Assembly (NCBI RefSeq): GCF_013409935.1
Contig: NZ_JACCCO010000001.1
Span: forward strand, 2,232,001 to 2,296,000
Length of the DNA: 64,000 nucleotides
Direction: 5' to 3'
DNA from: Streptosporangium sandarakinum
GTDB taxonomy: Bacteria; Actinomycetota; Actinomycetes; Streptosporangiales; Streptosporangiaceae
Shown here piece after piece: positions 46,717-55,533 of the stretch (position 1 is its first letter; every line of letters starts with the position of its first letter). The notes beneath the pieces were generated by a model. The model saw only the letters and a list, made by a program, of their open reading frames with translations, had not been told where the DNA came from and did not search any database. A program made the position numbers and the translations under genes.

Positions 46717-47701
46717 CCCGGTGCCGGTGGCCCCGGTAGGGGGCCAGCAGCCGCAACATCCCCGCGTCGTCGGTCCGCTCCCGCGCCAGCGACCAGCCGA
46801 CCAGCGACGGAAGGTGGAAGTCGCCCACCGACACCGCGTCCGCGTCGCCGTGCGAGCGCTGCCGCACCTCCGCGGACGTCCACACCCCCACCCCGGGCAG
46901 CGCCCGCAGCAGCCGGTCGGCCTCGGCACTGCCCGAGACCGCCTCCAGTTTGGCGGCGTGCCACGCGGCGTTCGCGATCGTCCGCGCCCGTACGGCCTCG
47001 GCCCCCGCCCGGTGCCAGTCCCACGAGGGGATCGACCGCCACACCTCGGGGGCGGGGAAGACCCGCATCCCCTCGGGCGCGGGGCCCGGGGCGGGCTCGC
47101 CGTACCGGCGCAGCAGCCACCGCCACGCCCGCCACGCCTCGGCCGTCACAACCTTCTGTTCGAGAACGGCGGGGACCAGCGCCTCCAGCACCCGGAAGGT
47201 GCGCCCGATCCGCAGGCCCGCGTGCCGTCCGGCGGCGAGGCGGACCACGTCGTGCGCCGGGACGAGCCCCTCGGGGTCGTCGTCGGCGCCGAGCAGCGCA
47301 GGCAGGGTCTCCAGCAGCCAGCCGGCCCCCGGTCCCCACGCGGCGCCGCTGACCCGGCCGTGCCGCAGCGAGACCCGTAGCGTGCCGGGACCGTCGGGGG
47401 TCCGTGACGTCCGCCATACCGCCCCGTCGGGGGTCATCCGCCAGGCGGGGTCACCGCCGCCCCGCCGGTGCGGCGCCAGGACGAGCTCCAGGTCGAGCGG
47501 CCGGTCCTGCGGCCACTCACGCCGCTTCGGCCCGCCGCCCGCCGGGCCGGTGAGGACCGGCGACGCCCCGGTCCCGGCTTCGGACGGCCGGAGCGCCTCG
47601 CCGGGCGTCCCGACCGGCCCGCGCGGCCCGACCGTCCAGGAGCCGCCCGCGCCGCGCGGCGGCCAGGCCGCGCCGGGGCCCCTGCGGAAACGCCCTCCCA
47701 T
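46634..47701 (-). CDS. DNA-3-methyladenine glycosylase 2 (AlkA/HhH-GPD-like)
   Basis: A 355-residue protein. Its C-terminal half is an HhH-GPD glycosylase: EALVPAVLEQKVVTAEAWRA, helix-hairpin-helix LPGVGVWTSAEV (268-279), and the following GDADAVSVGDFHLP with Asp294 as likely catalytic base. The N-terminal half is poorly conserved and starts Gly/Arg-rich. It would remove alkylated or damaged purines in base excision repair. The ATG at 47699-47701 has AAGGGGAG four bases upstream; a longer frame to 47788 is low complexity. The 3' end overlaps the small frame at 46513. It lies beside sugar genes without an obvious functional link. Confidence 0.87.
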   Translation of the reverse strand: MGGRFRRGPGAAWPPRGAGGSWTVGPRGPVGTPGEALRPSEAGTGASPVLTGPAGGGPKRREWPQDRPLDLELVLAPHRRGGGDPAWRMTPDGAVWRTSRTPDGPGTLRVSLRHGRVSGAAWGPGAGWLLETLPALLGADDDPEGLVPAHDVVRLAAGRHAGLRIGRTFRVLEALVPAVLEQKVVTAEAWRAWRWLLRRYGEPAPGPAPEGMRVFPAPEVWRSIPSWDWHRAGAEAVRARTIANAAWHAAKLEAVSGSAEADRLLRALPGVGVWTSAEVRQRSHGDADAVSVGDFHLPSLVGWSLARERTDDAGMLRLLAPYRGHRHRVSRLLALCGERPPARGPRLAARDFRSF

Positions 47702-47741
47702 GCCGCTCCCCTTGCCCCCGGGCCGTACCCGCGAACCGCGG

Positions 47742-48836
47742 TCAGACGTCGCTGGAGAAGCGGACGGCGCACTCCGGCAGCACGACACCCGGCCAGAGAC
47801 GGCTGCCCGCGAGCAACTCGTTGCCGGAGCCGACCACCGCGCCGTCGCCGATCACCGCCCCCCGCAGGACCGCGCCCGGGAAGATCTCGGCGCCGATCCC
47901 GATCACCGAGTCGACCACCGTCGCCCCCTCGTGGACCACGCACTCGTCGCTCAGCACGCTGCCGGAGACCTGCGCGCCGGACTCCACGACCGCGCGGGCG
48001 CCCACCGTCGAGCCGCCCTCGACCTTCGCCTCGGGCGAGACCACCGCGCCGGGCAGGGCGAGGAACTCGCCGGTGGGGCCGGGCAGGGCCGGCGAGTGGA
48101 GGCGGCCGAGGACCAGGTCGCGGGAGCCCTTGACGAACGCGGCGGGCGTCCCCACGTCGAGCCAGTAGGAGGCGTCGGCGTACCCGAGCACCGGGACGCC
48201 CGCCTCGATCAACGAGGGGAAGGTCTCCCGCTCGACCGAGACGACCTCGCCGGCCGGGATCGTGTCGATCACCGAGCGGGTGAAGACGTAGCAGCCGGCG
48301 TTGATCCGGTTGGTGACCGGGTTGGGGGTCTTCTCCAGGAAGGCCGTCACCCGGCCCTCGTCGTCGGTCGGCACGCACCCGAAGCGCGTCGGGTCGTCCA
48401 CCTCGGTCAGATGCAGGGTGACGGCGGCCCGCCGCTCGACGTGCATGGCGACCTGCGCGCCGATGTCGTGGCCGGACAGGATGTCGCCGTTGAGCACCAG
48501 CACCGGCGCGTCGGGGCCGCAGGTCAGCGCCTCGGCGGCGTTGCGGATGGCGCCGCCGGTGCCGAGCGGCGTCTCCTCGGTCATGTACTCCAGCGAGAGG
48601 CCGAACGCCGAGCCGTCCCCGAACGCCTCGGAGAACATCTCCGCCCGGTAGGAGGTGGCGAACACGATGCGCCGCACGCCGAACGAGCGGGCCCGCGAGA
48701 GCTGGTGCGCGAGAAAGGGAACCCCCGCCGTGGGCAGCAGCGGCTTGGGCGTGCCGAGGGTCAACGGACGAAGGCGCGTGCCCTGTCCACCGACAAGGAG
48801 GATCGCCTCAAGATCCGGCAAAGGGGTTTCCATCAT
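47742..48836 (-). CDS. sugar-1-phosphate nucleotidyltransferase (GDP-mannose pyrophosphorylase-like)
   Basis: A 364-residue NTP-transferase. The N-terminal fold has AILLVGGQGTRLRPLTLGTPKPLLP (quoted in part: GGxGTRLRPLT with KPLLP), PLGTGGAIRNAAEAL and VLVLNGDILSGHDIG. The C-terminal portion is a left-handed beta-helix of hexapeptide repeats (GAVVSPEAKVEGGSTVGARA, GAEIFPGAVL). It would join mannose 1-phosphate, or a similar sugar phosphate, with GTP or another NTP. Starts ATG 48836 or 48833; no SD. It is the counterpart of the manB/rmlA2-position gene near wbbL in mycobacteria. It heads the surface-glycan region. Confidence 0.88.
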   Translation of the reverse strand: MMETPLPDLEAILLVGGQGTRLRPLTLGTPKPLLPTAGVPFLAHQLSRARSFGVRRIVFATSYRAEMFSEAFGDGSAFGLSLEYMTEETPLGTGGAIRNAAEALTCGPDAPVLVLNGDILSGHDIGAQVAMHVERRAAVTLHLTEVDDPTRFGCVPTDDEGRVTAFLEKTPNPVTNRINAGCYVFTRSVIDTIPAGEVVSVERETFPSLIEAGVPVLGYADASYWLDVGTPAAFVKGSRDLVLGRLHSPALPGPTGEFLALPGAVVSPEAKVEGGSTVGARAVVESGAQVSGSVLSDECVVHEGATVVDSVIGIGAEIFPGAVLRGAVIGDGAVVGSGNELLAGSRLWPGVVLPECAVRFSSDV

Positions 48837-48853
48837 CCCGCGAGGTTAGCTCA

Positions 48854-49984
48854 CTATTCGACCGCGCGCCGATACGACACGACGTGCGCCTCCGCGGAAG
48901 CCTCCCAGGTGAACTCCCTGGCACGGGCCGGACCGGCCGCCGAGAGCGCCCGGCGGCGCTCCCCGGAGGCCAGCAGCGCGCGCAGCGCCTCGCCGATGCT
49001 GACGTCGTCGGGTTCGGTGTAGGCGACCGCGTCGCCGCCCACCTCCGGCAGCGAGGCGCGGTGCGTGGTGAGCACCGGGGCGCCGCAGGCCATCGCCTCC
49101 AGAACCGGCAGCCCGAAGCCCTCTCCCAGGGAGGGGAAGGCCGCCACCGTCGCCCCGCCGAAGAAGCCGCACAGGTCGGTGAAGGCGAGGTATCCCGGCA
49201 TCAGCACCCGCAGGCGCGACGGCGCCTCGCGCACCGCGTCCTCCACGCCGGCGTCGCGGGCGCCGGCCGTACCCCCGGCCAGCACCAGCGCGGGAGGCGC
49301 GGGCAGGTCGCCGACGGCGCGGACGAAGCCGCGGACGAGGTTGGGGACGTTCTTGCGCGGCTCCAGCGGGCCGAGGAAGGCCACGTAGGGGGCGCCGTGC
49401 AGGCCGAGCCGGTCGGCGGCGTGCCTGACCTCCCGCGCGGACGGCGGATGGAAGAGCGCCGGGTCCACGCCGTGGTAGGCGACGTCGATCCGGGTCGGGT
49501 CGGCCGCGAGCACCCGGACCAGCTCGTCCCGCGTCGCCTTGGAGGGCACGATCACCCGCGCGGCGTGCCGTACGGCCGTGCGGGTCGCCGAGCGGAAGAA
49601 CGCCGCCTTGAGCGGGTCGTGCCGGGCGGGCTCGGTGAAGCAGGTGACGTCGTGGACGGTCACCACGGTCGGCAGGCCCGAGCGCAGCGGCATCGAGTAA
49701 TAGGGGGCGTGGATCACCGTGGCGCCGGCCTGCCGGGCGAGGACCGGCAGGCCGGTCTGCTCCCACGCCAGCCTGGCCGCGCGGTTGGCGATCCGCAGCG
49801 GGCCGGTGAGGATCCGCGCCGACGGCGCGAGCGCGGCGTACCGCTCGCCGTCGGCCCGCTGGCAGACGATCGCGAGGTCGGTGCCGGCCCGGTCGAGCGC
49901 CGCGACGAGCCCGTCGACGTATCTGATCAGTGCGCCGCGGTCCGCGGGGACCGCGGCCGCGTCCACAAGCACCCGGAACGTCAC
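48854..49984 (-). CDS. GT4 family glycosyltransferase
   Basis: A 376-residue GT-B retaining transferase: LVDAAAVPADRGALIRYVDG, VTVHDVTCF, FLGPLEPRKNVPNLVRGF, and the donor-binding segment PSLGEGFGLPVLEAMACGAP with EAMACG containing the nucleotide-sugar-binding Glu. The closest pattern is mannosyl- or rhamnosyltransferases of cell-wall glycans. The GTG at 49982-49984 has GGGGGGAG upstream. It follows the nucleotidyltransferase by 17 bp in its own upstream direction and is probably co-transcribed with it. Acceptor not identifiable. Confidence 0.88.
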   Translation of the reverse strand: MTFRVLVDAAAVPADRGALIRYVDGLVAALDRAGTDLAIVCQRADGERYAALAPSARILTGPLRIANRAARLAWEQTGLPVLARQAGATVIHAPYYSMPLRSGLPTVVTVHDVTCFTEPARHDPLKAAFFRSATRTAVRHAARVIVPSKATRDELVRVLAADPTRIDVAYHGVDPALFHPPSAREVRHAADRLGLHGAPYVAFLGPLEPRKNVPNLVRGFVRAVGDLPAPPALVLAGGTAGARDAGVEDAVREAPSRLRVLMPGYLAFTDLCGFFGGATVAAFPSLGEGFGLPVLEAMACGAPVLTTHRASLPEVGGDAVAYTEPDDVSIGEALRALLASGERRRALSAAGPARAREFTWEASAEAHVVSYRRAVE

Positions 49985-50112
49985 CGAGGATCACTCCCCC
50001 CAACGGGTTCGGTGTGATGCGCGCGGAAGGGCCGCCCCTCTCCGGTCCCTCACTCTATTGCCAGAGCCTCGGGAAATGTGCGACGAATCACACAGGTTCT
50101 CCCCGTGCCGCC

Positions 50113-50272
50113 CACCCGGACTCTCCCGGGCGACGTCATGCCGGGGAGGGCACCTCACGCCGTACCGCTCACCCGGGTTCCCCGCGCGGCATCATGCGGG
50201 GGCACCTCACACCGTGCCGCTCACCCGGATTCCTCCCGGGCGGCGTCGTGCGGGGAGGGCACCTCGCGCCGC
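50113..50272. repeat. three degenerate 52-57-bp repeats covering the 3' end of the LPG-synthase-like gene
   Basis: Copies start with cacccgg at 50113, 50170 and 50222. Each runs through ...gggcg-cgtc-tgc-gggg-gggcacctca. The third copy is coding and contains the stop codon and last 15 codons of the gene at 50221; the two others are decayed copies of that tail downstream. Period 57 then 52 bp. Confidence 0.7.
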
Positions 50273-51222
50273 GCGGCCAGGCCGGCCGCGCCCGCGCAGA
50301 CGAGGTCGCCGATGACGATCACGACCCGGGAGCAGAGCGCCACCGCGATGGCCGACCCCCGGTCGAGGACCGGCGCCATGACGGCCACCATCGCCACCTC
50401 GCGCACCCCCGCGCCGGCCGGGACCACGAACGTCATGATGCCCAGGCACCACGACAGCGCGAACGCCCCGATGGAGAACAGCACCGCCGACGCCCCGGAG
50501 GGGCCGAGCTGCGTCACGAGCGCCGCCAGGTGCAGGCCGTAGGCGATCCAGCCGAGCGTCGCCCAGCCCAGCGCGGTGAGCATGCCCCGGCGGGTGAGCG
50601 GGCGCTCCAGCGGGCCGCGGCCCAGCTTGCGCAGCCCGAACCCGAGGACGGCGTTGATCACCCGCGGCTCGAACGCCACCGCCAGCACCGGCACCAGCAG
50701 GAACACCCAGGCGTACGGCACCGCCGTCCCCGGCAGGGCCACCAGCAGCGTCACCGCCGAGACGACCAGCCCGCTGGCGAGCTGCACCGGCAGCGTCAGG
50801 AAGAACGCCGCGGCGCTGCGTGGCCGGGGCACGCCCAGCTCCCGGCCCATCTCCATCTGCGCGAGCACCGGCCACAGCGAGCCGGGGATGTACTTGCCGA
50901 GCTGCCCGACGAAGAAGACCTTCGCCCCGGCGCGCACCGGCAGCGGCGAGCCGAGGTCCGCCAGCAGCGACCGCCACGTCATCATGCCGCCGCCCAGCGC
51001 CGCGACCACCGCGACCAGCGACAGCACGAGCGACGGCCACGACAGACGGGCGAAACCGGCGCTGATCTCCGTCCACTGGCGCGCCACCGCCCATGCCCCG
51101 AACCCCAGGGCGACGAGCAGGAACGCGACGCGGACCAGCCTGCGCAGCGGCTTCGCCGGCCTGGCGGGCCGCACGGCTCCCTCTTCCTCTTCCCGACGGT
51201 CCTCGGGCCTCTCCACGGGCAT
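50221..51222 (-). CDS. LPG-synthase-type (UPF0104) polytopic membrane protein 1
   Basis: A 333-residue protein with about eight to nine transmembrane helices and an N-terminal acidic/basic linker (EDRREEEEGAVRP). The family motif FVGQLGKYIPGSLWP lies near 110; helices 6-8 contain FALSWCLGIMTFVVPAGAGV, with PAGxGVRE. Members of this lysyl-phosphatidylglycerol synthase TM family are thought to handle lipids or lipid-linked precursors. The ATG at 51220-51222 has GGGGAGG four bases upstream, chosen over 51243. Paralogue of the protein at 52389. The 3' end is duplicated in the downstream repeats. Confidence 0.85.
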   Translation of the reverse strand: MPVERPEDRREEEEGAVRPARPAKPLRRLVRVAFLLVALGFGAWAVARQWTEISAGFARLSWPSLVLSLVAVVAALGGGMMTWRSLLADLGSPLPVRAGAKVFFVGQLGKYIPGSLWPVLAQMEMGRELGVPRPRSAAAFFLTLPVQLASGLVVSAVTLLVALPGTAVPYAWVFLLVPVLAVAFEPRVINAVLGFGLRKLGRGPLERPLTRRGMLTALGWATLGWIAYGLHLAALVTQLGPSGASAVLFSIGAFALSWCLGIMTFVVPAGAGVREVAMVAVMAPVLDRGSAIAVALCSRVVIVIGDLVCAGAAGLAARREVPSPHDAAREESG

Positions 51223-51259
51223 GCGGCCTCCCCGGGACCTCATCGTCCGGCCACCGGAC

Positions 51260-52321
51260 TCACCGCGTGGCCACCGGGTCGGGCGGCTGGGGCAGCGACG
51301 GCCCGGCCGGGCGGCGGCCGCCCTTGGTCGCCACCCACAGGTAGGTCGGCACCACCGGCAGCAGCGCCCGCAGGACGGGGCGGGGCAGCCGGGACAGCAC
51401 GGCGGTGGCCGCGCGGCCCGCCGCGCCAGGGAACAGCTCCGACCCGGCGAAGGCCGCCGGGGTGGCGAGCACCGGGAAGGTGTAGTCCCACACCCGGAAC
51501 CCCCGGGCCATCCGCCGCAGGCCGCTGCGGGTGCGGTATCGCTCGTAGTAGCTGTCGGCCCGGCCGAAGAGTCGCACGTAGCGGTCGGCCAGGGCGGGCG
51601 GCAGGTAGGACAGGAACGGCAGCTTGTAGTGCGGCTCCATCACCCCGAGCCGGTTGCCCAGCCCGAGGTACAGGACGCCGCCGTCGGCCAGCACCCGGTG
51701 CATCTCGGCCATGATCGCGTCGGGGTCGACGACGTGCTCGTAGATGTGGTTGAACACCAGCACGTCGATCGAGGAGTCGGGAAACGGCAGCGCGGTGCCG
51801 TCGGCGCACACGAACCGGACCCGGTCGCCGAACCGCTGGGCCGCCCGGCGCAGGCCGGGCACGTCGATGTCGACGCCGAAGGTGCGGCGCGCGCCCGCCG
51901 AGGCCAGCTCGTCGGCGATGAACCCGGCCGAGCAGCCGATGTCGGCGACGGTCAGCCCTTCCAGGACGTCCTTGTCGCGGCCGAGGAAGTGACCCAGCAC
52001 CGCCACGATCTTCGCGGCCTTGCGGCGGCGCTTCTCCTCGTCCAGCATCGCCGCCTGGAACTCGGAGTACTCCAGCTGGGCCTGGCGCTCCCCGCCCGCC
52101 CCGCCTCCCGGCCTCCCGGTCGCCTTACCGCTCGCCTTTCCGCTCACCGAGTCGTCCACCGCTCCCCGCTCGCCCGCGCCGTCACCCGGCGCGTCCGGCC
52201 CGTCGTCCGTCGTCCGCCGGCTCCGGTCGCCCGGCGGCGCCTCCGGCTCCTCGTCCGTCGGCGTCCGTCGGCGTCCGTCGTCGTCGGCCGCCCGGCGGCG
52301 CGTTCTCACCGGCGCCGCCAT
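51260..52321 (-). CDS. SAM-dependent methyltransferase, glycan region
   Basis: A 353-residue protein. The first 85 residues are a disordered charged linker (RRAADDDGRRRTPTDEEPE). The class I methyltransferase fold follows: VADIGCSAGFIADELAS (motif I, near 125), FGVDIDVPGLRRAAQ, FVCADGTALPFPDSSIDVLV and HIYEHVVDPDAIM. The C-terminal part ends with hydrophobic segments. Likely substrate: a glycosyl or lipid intermediate from the cluster, unproven. The ATG at 52321 has no strong SD. It lies between two paralogous membrane proteins, 37 bp upstream of the first. Confidence 0.87.
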   Translation of the reverse strand: MAAPVRTRRRAADDDGRRRTPTDEEPEAPPGDRSRRTTDDGPDAPGDGAGERGAVDDSVSGKASGKATGRPGGGAGGERQAQLEYSEFQAAMLDEEKRRRKAAKIVAVLGHFLGRDKDVLEGLTVADIGCSAGFIADELASAGARRTFGVDIDVPGLRRAAQRFGDRVRFVCADGTALPFPDSSIDVLVFNHIYEHVVDPDAIMAEMHRVLADGGVLYLGLGNRLGVMEPHYKLPFLSYLPPALADRYVRLFGRADSYYERYRTRSGLRRMARGFRVWDYTFPVLATPAAFAGSELFPGAAGRAATAVLSRLPRPVLRALLPVVPTYLWVATKGGRRPAGPSLPQPPDPVATR

Positions 52322-52388
52322 GCCGCCCAAGCGTACCGGCGCGCCCGCTCCCTACCGCCCGGTACGGTCCCGGCCGTACTGTGGGCGC

Positions 52389-53366
52389 ATGCTGCGCCGA
52401 CTCCGGACAAGCCGCCTGCTGCGGGTTCTCCTCGCCCTCGTCGCCATCGGCTTCCTCGGCTACGGCCTGACCCGGAACTGGGACGACACCCGCCGCGCGC
52501 TGGCGGAGCTGTCGTGGTGGTCGGTGGCCGGGGCCTGGGCGTCGGTGATGGCCGGGGCGGGCTGCATGCTCGTCGCCTGGCAGCGGGTGGTCGCCGGGCT
52601 CGGCTCGCCGCTGCCGCTGCGCGTGGCCGCGCGCGTGCTGTTCGTCGGGCAGCTCGGCAAGTACGTCCCGGGGTCGGTCTGGGCCTACGCGGCGATGATG
52701 GAACTGGGCCGCGACCACGGCTGCCCGCCCCGGCGCACCTTCAGCGCCACCTCGCTGGCCCTGCTGGTCTCGCTGGGCTGCGCGGTCGGCCTCGCCGCCG
52801 CCACGCTGCCGTTCACCGCCCGGTCGATGGCCGGGCGGACGTGGTATCTCGTCCTGGTCATCCCGGTGATCGCGGTGTGCCTGCACCCGAGGGTCCTCAC
52901 CTGGGGGCTGAACCTCGCGCTGCGGATCGCCCGCCGGGAGCCGGTCGAGCGGGTGCTGCCCGGCCGCGCCCTGCTCGCGGCCCTCGGCTGGACGCTCCTC
53001 GGCTGGCTGGTGTACGGCCTGCACGCCTGGCTCGTCCTGGGCGACCTGACCGGCGACTTCTCCCTCTACGCGCTCGGCGCCGGAGCCTACGCCGCCGCCT
53101 GGGCCACCGGCCTGCTGATCGCGGTCGTCCCGGCGGGGGTCGGCGTGCGCGAGGCCGCGATGGCCGCGGCTCTCATGTCGGGACTGAGCCAGGACGCGGG
53201 CGGCCTCGGGACCGTGGAGACGGTGGCCGTCGTCTCCGTCGTCGCCCTCGTCTCCCGGCTGGCGTTCACCCTCACCGACCTGGCCTGGGCCGGGATCGGC
53301 TGGCTGCTCGGCCGCCGGGCTCAGGCCCCGGCGGAGACCAGCGCGTCGGCGTACGCCGCCCAGTAG
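52389..53366 (+). CDS. LPG-synthase-type (UPF0104) polytopic membrane protein 2
   Basis: A 325-residue protein paralogous to the product at 50221: FVGQLGKYVPGSVWAYAAMM, PLRVAARVL, LLAALGWTLLGWLVYGLHAW and VVPAGVGVREAAMAAALM match in order. About eight to nine helices. The ATG at 52389 has GGGCGC only. It diverges from the methyltransferase across 67 bp. Its last 46 bp overlap the 3' end of the convergent glycosyltransferase, with both stops intact. Function as for its paralogue; possibly flips or modifies a lipid-linked intermediate. Confidence 0.85.
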   Translation: MLRRLRTSRLLRVLLALVAIGFLGYGLTRNWDDTRRALAELSWWSVAGAWASVMAGAGCMLVAWQRVVAGLGSPLPLRVAARVLFVGQLGKYVPGSVWAYAAMMELGRDHGCPPRRTFSATSLALLVSLGCAVGLAAATLPFTARSMAGRTWYLVLVIPVIAVCLHPRVLTWGLNLALRIARREPVERVLPGRALLAALGWTLLGWLVYGLHAWLVLGDLTGDFSLYALGAGAYAAAWATGLLIAVVPAGVGVREAAMAAALMSGLSQDAGGLGTVETVAVVSVVALVSRLAFTLTDLAWAGIGWLLGRRAQAPAETSASAYAAQ

Positions 53367-54394
53367 GGGTCGGGGTCGACGGCCTTGACCCCGGCGCGCA
53401 GCCGCTCGGGCTCGCCCGGCCGGTAGAACCTCTCCAGCGTCGCGCGCAGCTCCTCCACCGACCCCGGCTCGACGAGCAGGCCGTCCACGCCGTCAGTGAC
53501 GTGGTCGGCGAGCGTGCCGACCCGGGTGGCGATCACCGGCACCCCCAGCTCGTGGCCGAGCCACACCTGCTGGCTGGCCGTACCACCGCGGTAGGGCAGG
53601 ACCAGCGCGTCCACGTCGGCGAACAGCGCCGGGAGGTCCTCGTCGGCGACGTAGCCCGGCCGCAGCTCCACCCGGGTGGTCAGCCCCAGCTCGCTGACGA
53701 GCGCCTCGATCTTCTCGCGGACCCCCCAGAACTCCCCGGCCACCCGCAGCGAAACGCCCTCGGGCAGCGCGCGGATCAGCAGGTCGAGCCCCTTGTACGG
53801 CCGGACCAGGCCGAAGAACAGCAGCCGGTTCGTCACGCCCTCGACGTGGTCGTTCCCACGCAGTCCCCGCGGCAGGTGCGGCGCCATCTCGGCCACCCTC
53901 ACCGGGGCGGACGTCAGCCCGCGGGCCAGCCCGGCCTGCTTCTCGGAGTGCGTCAGCACGCCGTCCACCCGGCGCAGCAGCGCCCGCACCAGCGGCTCGT
54001 CGTACGGCTTGCGCTCGTGCGGCAGCACGTTGTGGCACAGCGCCACCACCCGGGTGCGCCGCCGCAGGCCGGACAGGATGCCGAGGTAGGGCGGCACCTG
54101 CACGGAGCTGAGCAGTACCAGGATCACCAGGTCGGCGCTCGCGAGGCGGCGTCCGGCGCGGAACCAGCCGTCGGGCCGCCGCCAGTCGAGGTCGCGGCGG
54201 ACGTTCGGGAAGGGCCGCTCGTCCGGGGTGTCCACGGTCTGCTGCCCGGGGTACAGGAACGACGGGTACTGCGCCCGCCACGACTCGACCACCACGTCGT
54301 GGCCGGCGTCGCGCAGCCGGTGCGCCAGCTCGGCGGTGTGCGCGGCCCCGCCGCCCTTGTACGGGTGGACCGGCCCGACGATCGCGATGCGCAT
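53321..54394 (-). CDS. GT4 family glycosyltransferase
   Basis: A 357-residue GT-B enzyme: N-terminal MRIAIVGPVHPYKGGGAAHT acceptor-side start, VVALCHNVLPHERKPYDEPL, ALVSELGLTTRVELRPGYVADE and donor-side DALVLPYRGGTASQQVW, with the conserved donor region to GLLVEPGSVEEL. The start ATG abuts the stop of the GT2 gene upstream (TAGATG), so they are tightly coupled. The 3' end overlaps membrane protein 2. Likely part of the same polymer pathway; donor sugar unknown. Confidence 0.88.
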   Translation of the reverse strand: MRIAIVGPVHPYKGGGAAHTAELAHRLRDAGHDVVVESWRAQYPSFLYPGQQTVDTPDERPFPNVRRDLDWRRPDGWFRAGRRLASADLVILVLLSSVQVPPYLGILSGLRRRTRVVALCHNVLPHERKPYDEPLVRALLRRVDGVLTHSEKQAGLARGLTSAPVRVAEMAPHLPRGLRGNDHVEGVTNRLLFFGLVRPYKGLDLLIRALPEGVSLRVAGEFWGVREKIEALVSELGLTTRVELRPGYVADEDLPALFADVDALVLPYRGGTASQQVWLGHELGVPVIATRVGTLADHVTDGVDGLLVEPGSVEELRATLERFYRPGEPERLRAGVKAVDPDPYWAAYADALVSAGA

Positions 54395-55327
54395 CTACTC
54401 GCTCCTGGACCGCACGATGAGGTCCGCCAGCAACGCCAGCGAACCGATGAGCAACCCGGAGATGAAGATCACGATGGTGTTGCTGGCGAGGTAGAAGGGG
54501 TGGATGACGTTGTCGTAGATCCCCTTGACGATACCGATGCAGACCAGCCAGATGGCCGGGGGCATCAGGACCTTCAGCGGGTTGAAGTACATCACCATCC
54601 GCAGCACCTGCAGGATGTAGCGGTAGGCGTCGGAGATGAAGCTGAACTTCGACTTGCCGGCCCGCTTGCTGTACTCGATCGGCAGGTAGTAGACGTCGTG
54701 CTGGTTCGACAGGAACGACAGCGTGATCGTGGTGACGCAGGAGAACCCGGGCGGCAGCAGCCGCAGGTAGGGCCTGGCGACGGACTTGCGGAACGCCCGC
54801 AGCCCGGAGTTGAGGTCGGGGATCTTCTGCCCGGCCAGCCGCTCGGCCACCTTGCGGATGAACCACTTGGCCGGCACCCGCAGGATCTTGTGCGAGCCCT
54901 CCTCGGTGGTCCGCGCGCCCACGACCTGGTCGATCGTGGGGTCCTTCTCCAGGAGCTGGACCAGCTCGGGGATCCGCTCGTTGGGGTAGGTCATGTCGGC
55001 GTCGGTCCACACGACGATCTCGCCGCGGGCCTCCTGGGTGCCGATCCGGCGGACGGTGCCCGACCCGCCGTTGCGGTGGAACGCCCTGATCCGCATGTTC
55101 GGGAACCGCGGCGCGGCCTCCTGCAGCCTGGCCAGGGTCTGGTCGGTGGAGCAGTCGTCGACGGCCACGAGCTCGTAGGTGTACCCGCTGGCGTCCATGG
55201 CCGCGCAGATGCGCTCGACCTCGTCGATGACGTGGTCCTGCTCGTTGTAACAGGGCAGAACGATCGTCACGTACGGCGTTGCGTCCACGGCTGGTCCACT
55301 CTCGGAGGTCGTCTCGGTCGTACTCAC
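54395..55327 (-). CDS. ArnC/DPM-like GT2 glycosyltransferase with two C-terminal helices
   Basis: A 310-residue polyprenyl-phosphate glycosyltransferase type: YVTIVLPCYNEQDHVIDEVE, VAVDDCSTDQTLARL and the metal-binding VVWTDADMTYPNER (DAD). The DPM-like loop PDLNSGLRAFRKSVARPYLR is also present. Two C-terminal membrane helices (about 245-305) resemble ArnC and GtrB. It would transfer a sugar, possibly mannose, to a polyprenyl phosphate for use by membrane GT-C enzymes such as the next protein. The GTG at 55327 has no clear SD. Confidence 0.87.
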   Translation of the reverse strand: MSTTETTSESGPAVDATPYVTIVLPCYNEQDHVIDEVERICAAMDASGYTYELVAVDDCSTDQTLARLQEAAPRFPNMRIRAFHRNGGSGTVRRIGTQEARGEIVVWTDADMTYPNERIPELVQLLEKDPTIDQVVGARTTEEGSHKILRVPAKWFIRKVAERLAGQKIPDLNSGLRAFRKSVARPYLRLLPPGFSCVTTITLSFLSNQHDVYYLPIEYSKRAGKSKFSFISDAYRYILQVLRMVMYFNPLKVLMPPAIWLVCIGIVKGIYDNVIHPFYLASNTIVIFISGLLIGSLALLADLIVRSRSE

Positions 55328-55533
55328 GTCCGGCGAGGATACTCAGCCTATCCGAGCCCCGTGGCCACATGCCCCGGTCCGGGATCCCCGCAGGGGCCGC
55401 CCCTGAGCCTTCGGGAGGAGGTCACGCGGCCGGCGGCGGGGTGAGCGCGGCTCCGCCGAGCGGGCCGCCGGCCGGCCTTCCGGCTCCCCGTCCGCCTCCT
55501 CCGGTCACAGAACGTCCTCGGTGGTGAGGGCCG

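Noticed and set aside
47742-48836. FbiD (CofC) guanylyltransferase for F420
   Set aside because: The protein is 364 residues with a sugar-nucleotidyltransferase signature and C-terminal hexapeptide beta-helix; FbiD is much shorter and lacks it.
50576-55444. A 4.9-kb open plus-strand frame
   Set aside because: It is antisense to at least four well-supported genes, and its translation is Arg/Gly/Val-rich low complexity, a high-GC codon-bias shadow. The same applies to other long frames opposite real genes.
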